Shown: piece after piece, positions 54,231 to 63,341 of the stretch | Layout of the letters: each line of letters begins with the position of its first letter | How positions within the stretch are numbered: position 1 is the stretch's first letter | Source of the DNA: Opitutaceae bacterium | GTDB lineage: Bacteria; Verrucomicrobiota; Verrucomicrobiia; Opitutales; Opitutaceae | NCBI GenBank assembly: GCA_018402455.1 | Contig: JAGYIG010000012.1 | Span: 24,693-88,692, forward strand | Reading direction: 5' to 3' | Length of the DNA: 64,000 nt | Program-made: the position numbers and the translations under genes | Notes under the pieces: generated by a model | Database searches by the model: none | What the model was told of the DNA's origin: nothing | Seen by the model: the letters and a program-made list of their open reading frames with translations, nothing else

Positions 54231-57114
54231 ATGCAGATCGAAACCCACATCCACGTGAAAGGCGCCCGCGAGCACAATCTGCGGAACCTGGAGGTGCGGA
54301 TCCCCCGGGGGCGCTTGGTAGTGGTGACGGGGCCCTCGGGCTCGGGCAAATCTTCGCTCGCGTTCGATACGATCTACGCGGAGGGCCACCGCAAGTATAT
54401 GGAGTCGCTTTCGACTTCCGCGCGGCAGACCCTGGCCCAGTTGCCCCGGCCGGATGTGGACTTCGTGCATGGCCTGTCGCCGGTGCTGGCCATCGAGCAA
54501 CGCACGGCCGGGGAGTCGCCGCGCAGCACCATTGGCACGGTGACGGAGGTGGCGGACTATGCGCGCCTCCTGTGGGCGCTGCACGGGGAGGCTCATTGCC
54601 CGAAGGACGGAGGGCGGGTGGTCCGCCGATCCCTCGACGACAACGTGCAGCGGGTGCTGGCGGAGGCCGCGGGCAATCGGATCATGGTACTGGCCCCCGC
54701 CCTCACGGCCAAGGCCAGCGTCTTGCGGGAGGAGTTGCCGCGTCTGCGCCAACGGGGGTTTCAGCGCGTTCGCATCGAGGGCGAGGTGAAATCGCTCGAC
54801 GATCCCAAGGTCGTGCCGGAGGGACGCGGGGTGGTGCCACTGGCGGTTGATCTGGTGGTGGACCGCTTGGTCGCAGTGGCCGCGCAACGCAGTCGCCTCG
54901 CCGATTCGTTGGAACTCGCCTTCCGGGAAGGCGCCGATCGCGCGATTGTGCTCACGCAGACGGATCCCGCGGCGCCGTGGCAGGAGATGCGGTTGAGTCA
55001 ATCACTGGCGTGTGAGGTGTGCGGCGATGTTTTTGAAAAGCTCACTCCGCAGCATTTTTCGTTCAATCACCGACAGGGAGCGTGCACCACTTGCGGCGGA
55101 CTCGGTCGGAAGCTGAGCTTCTCCCCGGCCTTGGTGGTGCCCGATAAAACGAAAAGCGTGCGCAATGGGGCCCTGAAACCTTGGCGGCTGGGGGGGAAGA
55201 ATCTCATCATCAAGCACAATGCCCTGCTCAAGCAGCTGGCGGAACAGTTGCCGTTTGACGCGAATCTCCCCTGGGCCGAGTTGTCCGACGAAGTGCAGCA
55301 GACGCTGCTGCACGGTGCGGGAGAGCGCCTCTTTGCCTTCAAGCTGAAACGCATGCGCGAGCCCAAGGCGATGCGCTTCGAAGGGGTCATTCCCGCTCTG
55401 GAGGAGACCTGGCGGTCCACTGCGAGTGACGGATTTCGGGCACGCCTCACCACTTTTATGATCCGCGGAGAGTGTCCCGAGTGCCACGGTTCCCGCCTTA
55501 ACGCCCGCAGCGGCGCGGTGGTGGTCCCGACCGGGGAACAACGGCTCAACCTGCCGCAGTTCATGGCGTTGGATGTGGCGGGGGCCCATGCCGTGGCCCG
55601 CGAACTGGTCACCCGTTTTCGCACCGAGGAGGCGTTGCGCGATGTGGTGACCGGGATTGAGCAACGCCTGAAATTTCTGGGCGAAGTCGGGCTCGGTTAC
55701 CTGACCTTGGATCGCGATTACAGCACCCTCTCGGGCGGCGAATCCCAGCAAAGGTGCGGCTCGCCACACCCAGCTGGGGATGGGGCTGATGGGGGTGATC
55801 TACGTGTTGGACGAACCCAGCATCGGACTGCACCCCGCCGACAATCAGAACCTGCTGAAGCTCCTGCAGGAACTGCGGGACCGGGGGAACACCGTGATCG
55901 TGGTGGAGCACGATGAGGACACGATGCGGTTGGCCGATGAGGTCATTGAGATCGGGCCCGGAGCGGGCTCGCAAGGGGGCGCCATCCTGTTTCAGGGCTC
56001 ACCCGCCGAGCTGATGCGAACGGAGGCCCGGCAGTCCGTGAGTGGACCTTTTCTGGCGCGGACTCGACGGGTCGAAAAGGCGGGCAAAACCAAGAAGCCA
56101 ACTGACGGATTTCTCACCGTAAGGGAGCCGCGGGAGCACAACCTCAAGGGCGATGATGCGAAATTTCCCGTGGGCCTGCTCACGGTGGTGACCGGCGTTT
56201 CCGGCTCGGGCAAGAGCACGCTGGTCAATGACGTGCTCGCCACCGCCGCCGCCAAAAAGCTCAACGGCGCCAAGGCCGTGGCGGGCGTGCACCGCAGCAT
56301 CGAGAATCTGGATTTTTTTGAGAAGCTGGTGCAGGTGGACCAGTCGCCGATCGGGCGCAGCCCGCGCTCCAATCCGGCGACCTACACGAAGTTGTTGGAT
56401 GCGTTGCGCAACCTTTATGCGCAGGTGCCGCTGGCCAAGGTGCGGGGCTACCAGGCGAGTCGGTTTTCCTTCAACGTGCGCGGCGGGCGTTGTGAAAAGT
56501 GTCAGGGCGATGGGGCCATCAAGCTGGACATGCAATTCATGGCCAATGCCTACGCACCGTGCCCCAGTTGCGAGGGCAAGCGGTTCAATCGAGAAACACT
56601 GGAGGTGCTGTTTCACGGGCACTCCATCGCTGACGTGCTCGACATGACGGTGGGCGACGCGATGCAGCTGTTTCGCAACATCCCCAAGGTGATGGACAAA
56701 CTCGAGACCTTGGCGGCGGTGGGACTGGGTTACCTCAAATTGGGCCAGTCCGCCACGACCTTGTCGGGCGGTGAAGCCCAACGGTTGAAACTGTCGCTGG
56801 AGCTGTCGAAGCGCCAGCAGGGCGATGTGCTCTACATCTTGGACGAGCCCACCACCGGCCTGCATTGGCTCGATATCCAAAACCTTATGGACCTGCTATT
56901 CAAACTGCGCGACGCGGGTAACACCGTGATCGTCATCGAGCACAACCTCGATGTGGTCAATCTGGCGGACTGGATCATCGACCTCGGCCCTGGCGGGGGA
57001 AGTGCGGGCGGCGAAATCATCTACGCCGGGGGCCGCGAGGGGATCGAAGCGGTGGAGCGCAGCCTAACCGGGACTGCGCTGCGCCGCTGGGCCGAACCCC
57101 TCCCGGCATCGTAG
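54231..57114 (+). pseudogene. uvrA: Excinuclease ABC subunit A, interrupted by frameshifts in this sequence
   Basis: UvrA is the damage-sensing ATPase of nucleotide excision repair. The first half (54231 to about 55745) has Walker A GPSGSGKS, the zinc region CEVCGDVFEKLTPQHFSFN...ACTTCGGLG and signature LSGGES. The second half (from about 55770) has [17 protein letters not shown], Walker A GVSGSGKS, the zinc finger [17 protein letters not shown]...[16 protein letters not shown] and [19 protein letters not shown]. At 55746-55772 the conserved ESQRVRLATQLGMG is split: two apparent 2-bp insertions (near CAAAGG and in CCACACC) shift the frame. Correcting them gives about 960 residues. The segment SARQTLAQLPRPDVD differs from the usual YARQFLGQM, so this may be a UvrA paralogue. 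Confidence 0.85.
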
Positions 57115-57126
57115 CAATTGACGCAA

Positions 57127-57735
57127 TCAGGCCGGGAATTGCTCGTGGATGACGACTTTTTCATCCGGGAGGCGAAGACCGCGATCCCACGCGGGCTGGG
57201 TCTGCTTGCCCACCGGAATCATGAAGCTGATGAGGTGGTCGGAGGGGAGGTTGATGATCTTGGCCACCGCGTCCGCATCAAAACCGATCATGGGGCAGGA
57301 ATCGTAGCCCATCCCATGAGCGGCGAGCATAAGGGTCATGCCGGCGAGCGCCGAGGAACGGATCCCTTCGTCGCGGATCAGGCGGTCCTTGCCTTCGTAA
57401 AAGGGCTTCACCATCGGCCCCAGAATGTCCTGCACCGGTTGCGGGGCGTGGCCCCAGTAGACCGCGGGGTCCGCCAGATGCGAGGTGAGGTCCGCGCACA
57501 TGATAAACAGCGCGCTGGCCTCTTCGACGTGGGCTTGGTCCCAGGCGGCTGCCCGAATTTCCTTTTGGCGGGCCTTGTTCCGAATGACCACCAAGCGGTA
57601 GTTCTGCATGTTGAAGGACGAGGGCGCGAGCTTGGTCAGGCGAATGAGCTCGGCGAGGTCGGCTTCCGGCATCTCGTGCGTGGGATCGAAGTGTTTAATG
57701 GAGCGGCGGCTCTCGATGGTTTCGGTAGTGGTCAT
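57127..57735 (-). CDS. Nitroreductase-family oxidoreductase
   Basis: This FMN-dependent NAD(P)H oxidoreductase has 202 residues from the ATG of MTTTETIESRRSIKHFDP. RRSIKHFD is the FMN-phosphate binding start, followed by LTKLAPSSFNMQNYRLVVIRNK and LMLAAHGMGYDSCPMIGFDADAV. Members reduce nitroaromatics, quinones or dinitro compounds, or supply electrons to other pathways. It is convergent with uvrA and divergent from the lipoprotein gene. Confidence 0.9.
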   Translation of the reverse strand: MTTTETIESRRSIKHFDPTHEMPEADLAELIRLTKLAPSSFNMQNYRLVVIRNKARQKEIRAAAWDQAHVEEASALFIMCADLTSHLADPAVYWGHAPQPVQDILGPMVKPFYEGKDRLIRDEGIRSSALAGMTLMLAAHGMGYDSCPMIGFDADAVAKIINLPSDHLISFMIPVGKQTQPAWDRGLRLPDEKVVIHEQFPA

Positions 57736-57892
57736 GGATTTTGGGAAAAGGATCAGTTCGCAACCAACGCAGCAGGACAGGTTCGTCAACGCGCCGAGTG
57801 TTTTGAGGGGGGCAATGCCGTCCCTTAACTTTTTTGCGAAAAGATGAATCTTCGCCGCGTCGCAGGCGTCTCAGGGGTAAACTCCTTGATCC

Positions 57893-58342
57893 ATGAAAAC
57901 CATCGTCCTCACTTTTCTCGCTCTTCTTTTAATGGCCGGCTGCTCGGCCCCGGGCACCCATGAACGCCGGGGCACCGAAATCGGCGCGGTCAGCGGCGCG
58001 ACTCATCGGCGGTATCATCGGCCATCAATCAGGGGAAACCGCCGCGGGGGGCCGCTTTGGGCGTTGCGATTGGCGCAGACCGCCGGCGTTGCGGCCGGGG
58101 CGGTCAAGGACCGCGAGGAGGACCAACGGTATGAGCGCGGAGCGGTGCACGCCCAGCCCAGTGTCGATCAATTTGGCTATACCATGGATGACTACATTGC
58201 GCTGATGACGGCCGACGAAATGGAAATCCTGCAGGCCCGGGCTCAGGCGCGCCCCGAAGTGCAAATGGGTGTCCTGCTCACCGAGCAGGAAAAAGCCAAC
58301 CTTCGCCGCCGCTCGATCACGAACCGCGAAATCGGCCGCTAA
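57893..58342 (+). CDS. Glycine-zipper lipoprotein, apparently frameshifted in the middle
   Basis: The protein starts MKTIVLTFLALLLMAGCSAPG, a lipoprotein signal with lipobox LMAGC. The frame stays open for 149 residues, but residues about 33-62 (THRRYHRPSIRGNRR...) are out of character. In other frames the same stretch reads LIGGIIGHQSGETAAG and ALGVAIGAA, which join to AGVAAGAVKDRE to form a classic glycine zipper. Three compensating indels between 57996 and 58062 would explain this. The C-terminal part (FGYTMDDYIALMTADEMEILQARAQ...ITNREIGR) is intact. A terminator follows. Confidence 0.72.
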   Translation: MKTIVLTFLALLLMAGCSAPGTHERRGTEIGAVSGATHRRYHRPSIRGNRRGGPLWALRLAQTAGVAAGAVKDREEDQRYERGAVHAQPSVDQFGYTMDDYIALMTADEMEILQARAQARPEVQMGVLLTEQEKANLRRRSITNREIGR

Positions 58343-58367
58343 CCCCGCCCGCCGAGCGCTTTTGCCC

Positions 58368-58405
58368 AAACACTCCCCAGCGAGCAACGGGGGGGTGTTT
58401 TTTTG
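58368..58405 (+). terminator. Rho-independent terminator after the glycine-zipper lipoprotein
   Basis: The stem AAACACTCCCC pairs with GGGGGTGTTT (one mismatch or bulge) around a short loop and is followed by a T-run, about 25 bp past the stop codon at 58340-58342. It separates this gene from the DUF4097 gene at 58467. Confidence 0.75.
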
Positions 58406-58466
58406 TAACTTCTCGCGGAGGTGGAGGGTATTCCCTGCGTAAACCAACCTTAGTTCTCGTTTTGCC

Positions 58467-59417
58467 ATGAATTTCCTTCGCCCGCTTCTCCTCGGAGCCT
58501 CCATCGGTTTCGTTTTCCCCACGGTCGCCTCCGCCCGGATGGAGCGCGAGGTTGCCCAAAGTTTCCCGGTCACTCCCGGAGGCTTGGCCTCATTGGCAAT
58601 CCACGGTGGTGACATCACGGTGGTGACGGGTGAATCGGATCGGGTCGAAATCGTCGCCACCTTGGTCTTTCCCCGGGCCAACTCGGACGCCGCAGTGGCC
58701 GAGATCATGGCCGATTTGGACCTGACCATGGAGCAAACCGACACCGGGGTCGTGGTCACCACCCAGCGCGCTGCGCGGGTTTCCGGGTGGTTTGGGCGGT
58801 CCCGAGGCAACGCGGTGTCGGTGCATCTCCATGCGACCGTGCCGGCTGATTTCAATCTCGATGCCCGCACCTCGGGGGGAGACATCGTGGTGGCGAATCT
58901 GCGGGGAGACGTCGTGGCGCGGACGAGTGGCGGAAATATCGAAGTGGGGCACATTCTCGGCTCGGTCCAACTGAACACCAGCGGCGGAGACCTCAAGGTG
59001 GGGCATGCGGTGGGACCCGTGCGGGTCCAGACGTCGGGCGGAGATGTCCGCGTGGACCTGGCCGAGGGGCCGGTCAGCGCGAGCACCAGTGGCGGTGATG
59101 TGCACCTCGGCCGGGTGGTGGGAGACCTGCGCGCGACTACGAGCGGCGGCGATATTTTTGCCCGGATTGAAGGTCCCCTCACGGCCGATGCCCTGCTCAG
59201 CACCTCGGGCGGTAACGTCACCGCCACCGTCGATGATGGCATCGCCTTCAATCTCGATGCCCGCACCAGTGGTGGCAAGGTGAAGGCCCAAGGGATCACC
59301 CTCCGCATCGACGATGGCGGGGTGGGCAAAAAAAAATTGGTGGGGGCCGTCAATGGAGGGGGGGCCCTGCTCAAACTCCGGACCAGTGGCGGTAACGTAA
59401 GCGTGAAAACCTCCTGA
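58467..59417 (+). CDS. DUF4097 family beta-strand repeat protein
   Basis: This 316-residue exported protein has a signal peptide (RPLLLGASIGFVFPTVASA) and then a ladder of short beta repeats with a TSGGDV/SGGNI core: ARTSGGDIVVANL, ARTSGGNIEVGHI, NTSGGDLKVGHA, QTSGGDVRVDL, STSGGDVHLGRV and TTSGGDIFARI. The pattern is that of right-handed beta-helix DUF4097 proteins, often adhesin-like or membrane-linked. A paralogue of 313 residues lies 142 bp downstream. The function of the family is not established. Confidence 0.85.
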   Translation: MNFLRPLLLGASIGFVFPTVASARMEREVAQSFPVTPGGLASLAIHGGDITVVTGESDRVEIVATLVFPRANSDAAVAEIMADLDLTMEQTDTGVVVTTQRAARVSGWFGRSRGNAVSVHLHATVPADFNLDARTSGGDIVVANLRGDVVARTSGGNIEVGHILGSVQLNTSGGDLKVGHAVGPVRVQTSGGDVRVDLAEGPVSASTSGGDVHLGRVVGDLRATTSGGDIFARIEGPLTADALLSTSGGNVTATVDDGIAFNLDARTSGGKVKAQGITLRIDDGGVGKKKLVGAVNGGGALLKLRTSGGNVSVKTS

Positions 59418-59538
59418 GATTTATGGGGAAAAGGGAAGGGGTCTGGCGGCAAATCGTGCCGTCCACTCAAGTTTGGGTAAATCTACGCAGGACAGGATTG
59501 CGCAACTCTACCCGGCAGTTTGAGTTTGCGAAAAAAAA

Positions 59539-59554
59539 TAGGGTAAAGACCCTA
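59539..59554 (+). promoter_or_regulatory. Inverted repeat directly upstream of the second DUF4097 gene
   Basis: TAGGGT (59539-59544) and ACCCTA (59549-59554) form a perfect 6-bp stem around AAAG, ending 5 bp before the ATG at 59560. It overlaps the place where a ribosome-binding site should be, and no other clear ribosome-binding site is visible. It could hide the initiation region or be an operator. Confidence 0.35.
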
Positions 59555-59559
59555 GGTGT

Positions 59560-60501
59560 ATGCAATTTCAAGTTCCCTACATCCTGGCTGCACTTCTGGT
59601 TTCCACCGGAGTCTCTGCCGCGGTTGAGCGGATCGAGGCCCACGCTTGGTTGGTGGGCGATGCTCCCATCATCAAGGTGGAGACCTTCCACGGTTCCATC
59701 CGAGTGGAGAAGTCCGCATCCGGCCGGGTCGAGCTTGACCTGCGGGCTCACGCCTCAGGTGACCGGGCGGAGAAGTGGCTGAATAAAATCGCGGTGCAGG
59801 CCAGCCCCTTTGGGGCCGGACTGGCGGTGCGGGTCAAACAGGAGGGCTGGAGCGTGGAGTTTGGTTCCGGCGCCTTACCGCTGCGCAATTTGGATCTGGT
59901 GCTGCGGGTTCCTGCCCGCTGCAACTTGGATCTCAAGTCCGACACGGGCAACATTGAGGTGGCTGACGACCTGGAGGGGAACATGCGGGCCCGGGTCTCC
60001 ACGGGTAACATTTATTTTGGACGAGTGGTGGGCTCGGTGACAGCGGTGACGCGTTCCGGTGATCTCATCATCGCCGGCACTTCCGGTGACTTGACGGCTC
60101 GAAGCTACCTTGGCGATTTGCACGTCGGCACGGTCATGGGGTGGGCGGATCTGCGGGCCGATCATGGCAACATTGACGTCGTCAACAGCTACGGCGGGAT
60201 GTCGGTCGAGTCGGTGCGAGGCGATATCAAGGCCGGGATGAGTCGTCAGATTGCGGCCGATTCGTGGCTCAAGGCTGCGGTGGGCGATATTGTGGTGGAT
60301 GTGGATCCTGAATCGTCCGTCCAAATCGCCGCCAACAGCAGTTGGGGCAAGGTGCACTCAGCGCTCGATTTTCAAGGGATGGAGGCCAACGCCAAGGCTT
60401 CGCGGTTGCAGGGCGAACGCAATGGGGGCGGCCCGCTGTTGTCGCTCAAAGCCGACGGGGGAGACATCAAAATCAAATCGGTCTCCACTTACGGGATGTG
60501 A
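59560..60501 (+). CDS. Second DUF4097-type beta-strand repeat protein
   Basis: This 313-residue protein has a signal peptide (VPYILAALLVSTGVSAA) and repeated short strands: ETFHGSIRVEKSA, KSDTGNIEVADDL, RVSTGNIYFGRV, VTRSGDLIIAG, RSYLGDLHVG, RADHGNIDVVNS and KADGGDIKIKSV. The repeats are less regular than in the neighbour at 58467 and carry GN/GD turns. The tandem placement points to an old duplication. Its leader has an inverted repeat just before the start. The role is unknown. Confidence 0.8.
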   Translation: MQFQVPYILAALLVSTGVSAAVERIEAHAWLVGDAPIIKVETFHGSIRVEKSASGRVELDLRAHASGDRAEKWLNKIAVQASPFGAGLAVRVKQEGWSVEFGSGALPLRNLDLVLRVPARCNLDLKSDTGNIEVADDLEGNMRARVSTGNIYFGRVVGSVTAVTRSGDLIIAGTSGDLTARSYLGDLHVGTVMGWADLRADHGNIDVVNSYGGMSVESVRGDIKAGMSRQIAADSWLKAAVGDIVVDVDPESSVQIAANSSWGKVHSALDFQGMEANAKASRLQGERNGGGPLLSLKADGGDIKIKSVSTYGM

Positions 60502-60542
60502 ATTTTGTCAGTATCATTGCTGGTTAGGAGCTGGTTAATGGT

Positions 60543-60574
60543 CGGTCGCCCAGGCGTGGGCGGCCGATTTTTTT
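60543..60574 (+). terminator. Rho-independent terminator after the second DUF4097 gene
   Basis: CGGTCGCCC pairs with GGGCGGCCG (one G-T pair) around the loop AGGCGT and is followed by ATTTTTTT. It lies 41 bp after the stop codon of the DUF4097 gene and separates it from the carboxypeptidase gene. Confidence 0.85.
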
Positions 60575-60655
60575 GGCGGAGTCAGCCGAGGGCAGTCGAG
60601 ACGGCCGCGGTAAGTTGAGTTGCCAAGGCGGCACCGAAAGCGCAGGCGTAGATCC

Positions 60656-62146
60656 ATGACGACGCCTGCCTACGACCGCCTTTTAAATCAGCTCAAAAGC
60701 CTGCACTTGATTCAGTCCGTGCAGGGTCTGCTGGGGTGGGATGAGCAAGTGAATCTCCCGCCCAAAAGCGCGGGGTTTCGGGCTGAGCAAATGGCGGAGA
60801 TGGCCCGGCTGGCCCACGAGACCGCCAGCGATCCGGAGCTGGGCGCTGCTTTGACCGAGTTGGAATCGCAGCTCGATGCGCTGAGCGCCGACCAACAAGT
60901 GGTGGTGCGGGAAGCGCGACGGGATTATGATCGGGTGGTGCGACTGCCGGCGGAGTTTGTGTCCGCCAAGGCGCGTCACAGTTCGGCGGCGTATCATGCC
61001 TGGGCCCAGGCCCGGGCGGAACGCGACTTCGCGTCCTACGCACCGTTCATCGAGCGCCATCTCGAGTTGGCCAAGCAGGAAGCGGAACTCCAGGGCTGGG
61101 GCGATCGGCCCTACGACTATGCCATCGACCTGCACGATCCGGGCTTCACGGCGGAGCGGATTGCGACGTTGTTTGCCGAGCTGACAGCCGGGCTCGTTCC
61201 CTTGGTGCGCGCCATCGAGGCGAAGGCAGGCAACGAGCCCAGTGCCTTGCGGGGATTCCCGGTCGACGCTCAACGCACGTTTTTGCGCGAAGTGACCGCC
61301 CGACTGGGCTTTGATTATGAACACGGTCGCATCGACGTGGCCCTGCATCCGTTCTGCGAGGGATCGGGCCTGGATGTGCGCATGACCACCCGATTCCACG
61401 AGGACGAGCCGCTGGACTCCCTGTTCAGTTCCATCCACGAAACGGGGCACGGACTTTACGCCCAGGGGTTGTCGGCGGAGCATCAGGCGACGGCGTTGGG
61501 CCAATACGTCGGCATGGCGGTGCACGAATCGCAGAGCCGGATGTGGGAAAACCAAGTGGGGCGCAGTCGGGCCTTCTGGCAGTTTTTCGAACCCCGTTAT
61601 CGCGAGCTTTTTGCGGGGCCGCTGACGGACATCTCCTCCGAACAACTCTATCGGGAAATCAATGCCGTGCGGCCCACCCTGATCCGGGTGGATTCGGACG
61701 AGGTGCACTACAACCTCCACATTATTCTGCGGTTTGAAATCGAACAGGCCCTGTTTGCGGGCGACCTCGCGGTGCGGGACCTGCCAGCCGCGTGGAACGA
61801 TCGGTGCGAAGCGCTGTTGGGCTGCCGGCCGCAACACGATGCGGAAGGCGTCCTGCAGGACGTGCACTGGAGTGGCGGAGCGTTCGGTTACTTCCCCAGC
61901 TACTGCTTGGGCAATATGATCGCGGCGCAAAACTGGGATCGGGCTCGCCAAGTGCTGCCGGAGTTGGAGGCGGACTTTGCGCGGGGGGATTTCACGCGAC
62001 TGCTGGATTGGACCCGGCGGGAGATTCACGATCTGGGCAATCGCCATGCGACGTTGGCCTTGGTCGAGCGCGTCACCGGTCAACCGCTCTCGCCCCAGCC
62101 CCTGCTTGCGTATCTGCGAGATCGTTACGGAGAAATCTACCTGTAA
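60656..62146 (+). CDS. M32 family metallocarboxypeptidase (Taq-type)
   Basis: This zinc enzyme removes C-terminal residues from peptides. The 496-residue chain, from the ATG of MTTPAYDRLLNQLKSL, has the metal site SSIHETGHGLYAQGL (about residue 261), the third ligand region GMAVHESQSRMWENQVGRSRAFWQ and YNLHIILRFEIEQALFAGDL. The family C-terminal pattern DVHWSGGAFGYFPSYCLGNMIAAQ is clear. It lacks a signal peptide, so it is cytosolic. tatD follows after 6 bp, probably on the same transcript. Confidence 0.95.
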   Translation: MTTPAYDRLLNQLKSLHLIQSVQGLLGWDEQVNLPPKSAGFRAEQMAEMARLAHETASDPELGAALTELESQLDALSADQQVVVREARRDYDRVVRLPAEFVSAKARHSSAAYHAWAQARAERDFASYAPFIERHLELAKQEAELQGWGDRPYDYAIDLHDPGFTAERIATLFAELTAGLVPLVRAIEAKAGNEPSALRGFPVDAQRTFLREVTARLGFDYEHGRIDVALHPFCEGSGLDVRMTTRFHEDEPLDSLFSSIHETGHGLYAQGLSAEHQATALGQYVGMAVHESQSRMWENQVGRSRAFWQFFEPRYRELFAGPLTDISSEQLYREINAVRPTLIRVDSDEVHYNLHIILRFEIEQALFAGDLAVRDLPAAWNDRCEALLGCRPQHDAEGVLQDVHWSGGAFGYFPSYCLGNMIAAQNWDRARQVLPELEADFARGDFTRLLDWTRREIHDLGNRHATLALVERVTGQPLSPQPLLAYLRDRYGEIYL

Positions 62147-62152
62147 GGGCGC

Positions 62153-62968
62153 ATGGGACTGATTGATTCACACACCCACCTCGATTCCTTTCACCGTCGG
62201 GGTGAGCTGGCCGTCACGTTGCAACGCGCCCGGGAAAGGGGCGTCGATGCCATGGTGACGGTGGGCACGGATCAGGAAGACTGGGAGTTGTATCGTCTAC
62301 TTGCGGCCGAGCACGCCGGGGTGATTTACCACACCGTGGGGCTGCACCCCTGCGCGGTGACGGCAGATTGGGCTACCCAGGTCGCCGCCTTGCCGGCCTG
62401 CTGGCAACAGACTCCGGCCCCGGTGGCGCTGGGGGAATGTGGCTTGGATCGGTTTCATCTGCCGGCCAAAGACCCGGTGGCCGCGGAGCGATTGTTCGCG
62501 GCGCAGCGGGCCGCGTTTGCGCGGCAGCTGGAGATCGCCCGCGAAATCTCCTGCCCGGTCGTGGTGCATTCCCGGGGGGCGTTTGCGGAGTGCGTCGACC
62601 TCATTGACGCCAGTGGCGTGGATTGGTCGAAGGTGGTGTTTCATTGTTTTGCCGAAGGTCCCGCGGAGATGACCGTGCTTTGCGAGCGGGGAGGGTGGGG
62701 ATCGTTCACCGGCATTTTGACTTACAAGAATGCCGCGGGCGTGCGCGCGGCGGCGCAGGTGCAGGGGGTGGAGCGGCTGATGTTGGAGACCGATGCTCCC
62801 TACCTCACGCCGGTGCCGCATCGCGGTAAGCCCAATGAGCCGGGTTTTGTGCGGCACACCGCGGAGTTCGCGGCGGAACTGTTCGGCGTCGGCTACGACG
62901 AGTTGGTCGCCTTTACCACGCGCAATGTGCGGGCATTTTACGGCCTGCCGGCCACGGGCCCCGCTTAA
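62153..62968 (+). CDS. TatD family metal-dependent hydrolase
   Basis: TatD proteins are metal-dependent nucleases or phosphohydrolases with a TIM-barrel fold. The 271-residue protein starts MGLIDSHTHLDSF with two His metal ligands, followed by YHTVGLHPCA, ALGECGLDRFH, VVVHSRGAF, VVFHCFAEGP and MLETDAPYLTPVPHRGKPNEP. These are all TatD signatures. The stop codon overlaps the convergent HPr stop at 62965-62968. Confidence 0.92.
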   Translation: MGLIDSHTHLDSFHRRGELAVTLQRARERGVDAMVTVGTDQEDWELYRLLAAEHAGVIYHTVGLHPCAVTADWATQVAALPACWQQTPAPVALGECGLDRFHLPAKDPVAAERLFAAQRAAFARQLEIAREISCPVVVHSRGAFAECVDLIDASGVDWSKVVFHCFAEGPAEMTVLCERGGWGSFTGILTYKNAAGVRAAAQVQGVERLMLETDAPYLTPVPHRGKPNEPGFVRHTAEFAAELFGVGYDELVAFTTRNVRAFYGLPATGPA

Positions 62969-63267
62969 GCCTCGTCGAATTTCCGGGCGAAGAGCTGCTC
63001 GAGCTCTTTGAGCATTTCCTCGGCATCGGCTCCGGTGACGTGGAAGCGAACCAGGGAGCCCTTGCCGGCGGCGAGCATCATGAGTCCCATGATGCTTTTG
63101 CCGTTCACCTGTTCGTCGTCCTTTTCCACCATGACTTCAGCGGAGAACTTGTTGGTGACCCGCACAATCATGGCAGCAGGGCGGGCGTGGATACCCATCT
63201 TGTTCTGCACTTCGAGCTCACGTGTGAGCTGGGAGCCGTTGGCGGCGTTATCAGACGAGTCGGACAT
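62965..63267 (-). CDS. HPr family phosphocarrier protein
   Basis: HPr relays phosphate in the sugar phosphotransferase system and, when phosphorylated on serine, regulates carbon use. The 100-residue protein has a 20-residue extension before KMGIHARPAAMIVRV (active His) and keeps KSIMGLMMLAAGKGS, the regulatory serine site. Enzyme I and HPr kinase are not in the window. It ends by overlapping the tatD stop codon (TTAA) convergently. Confidence 0.92.
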   Translation of the reverse strand: MSDSSDNAANGSQLTRELEVQNKMGIHARPAAMIVRVTNKFSAEVMVEKDDEQVNGKSIMGLMMLAAGKGSLVRFHVTGADAEEMLKELEQLFARKFDEA

Positions 63268-63341
63268 GAGTTGCAGAGGCTCCGGAGCCGCCGGGCGGCT
63301 TGCAACTCAAAAACTGGGCCTTCAGCTTTCCCCTTCTCGCC

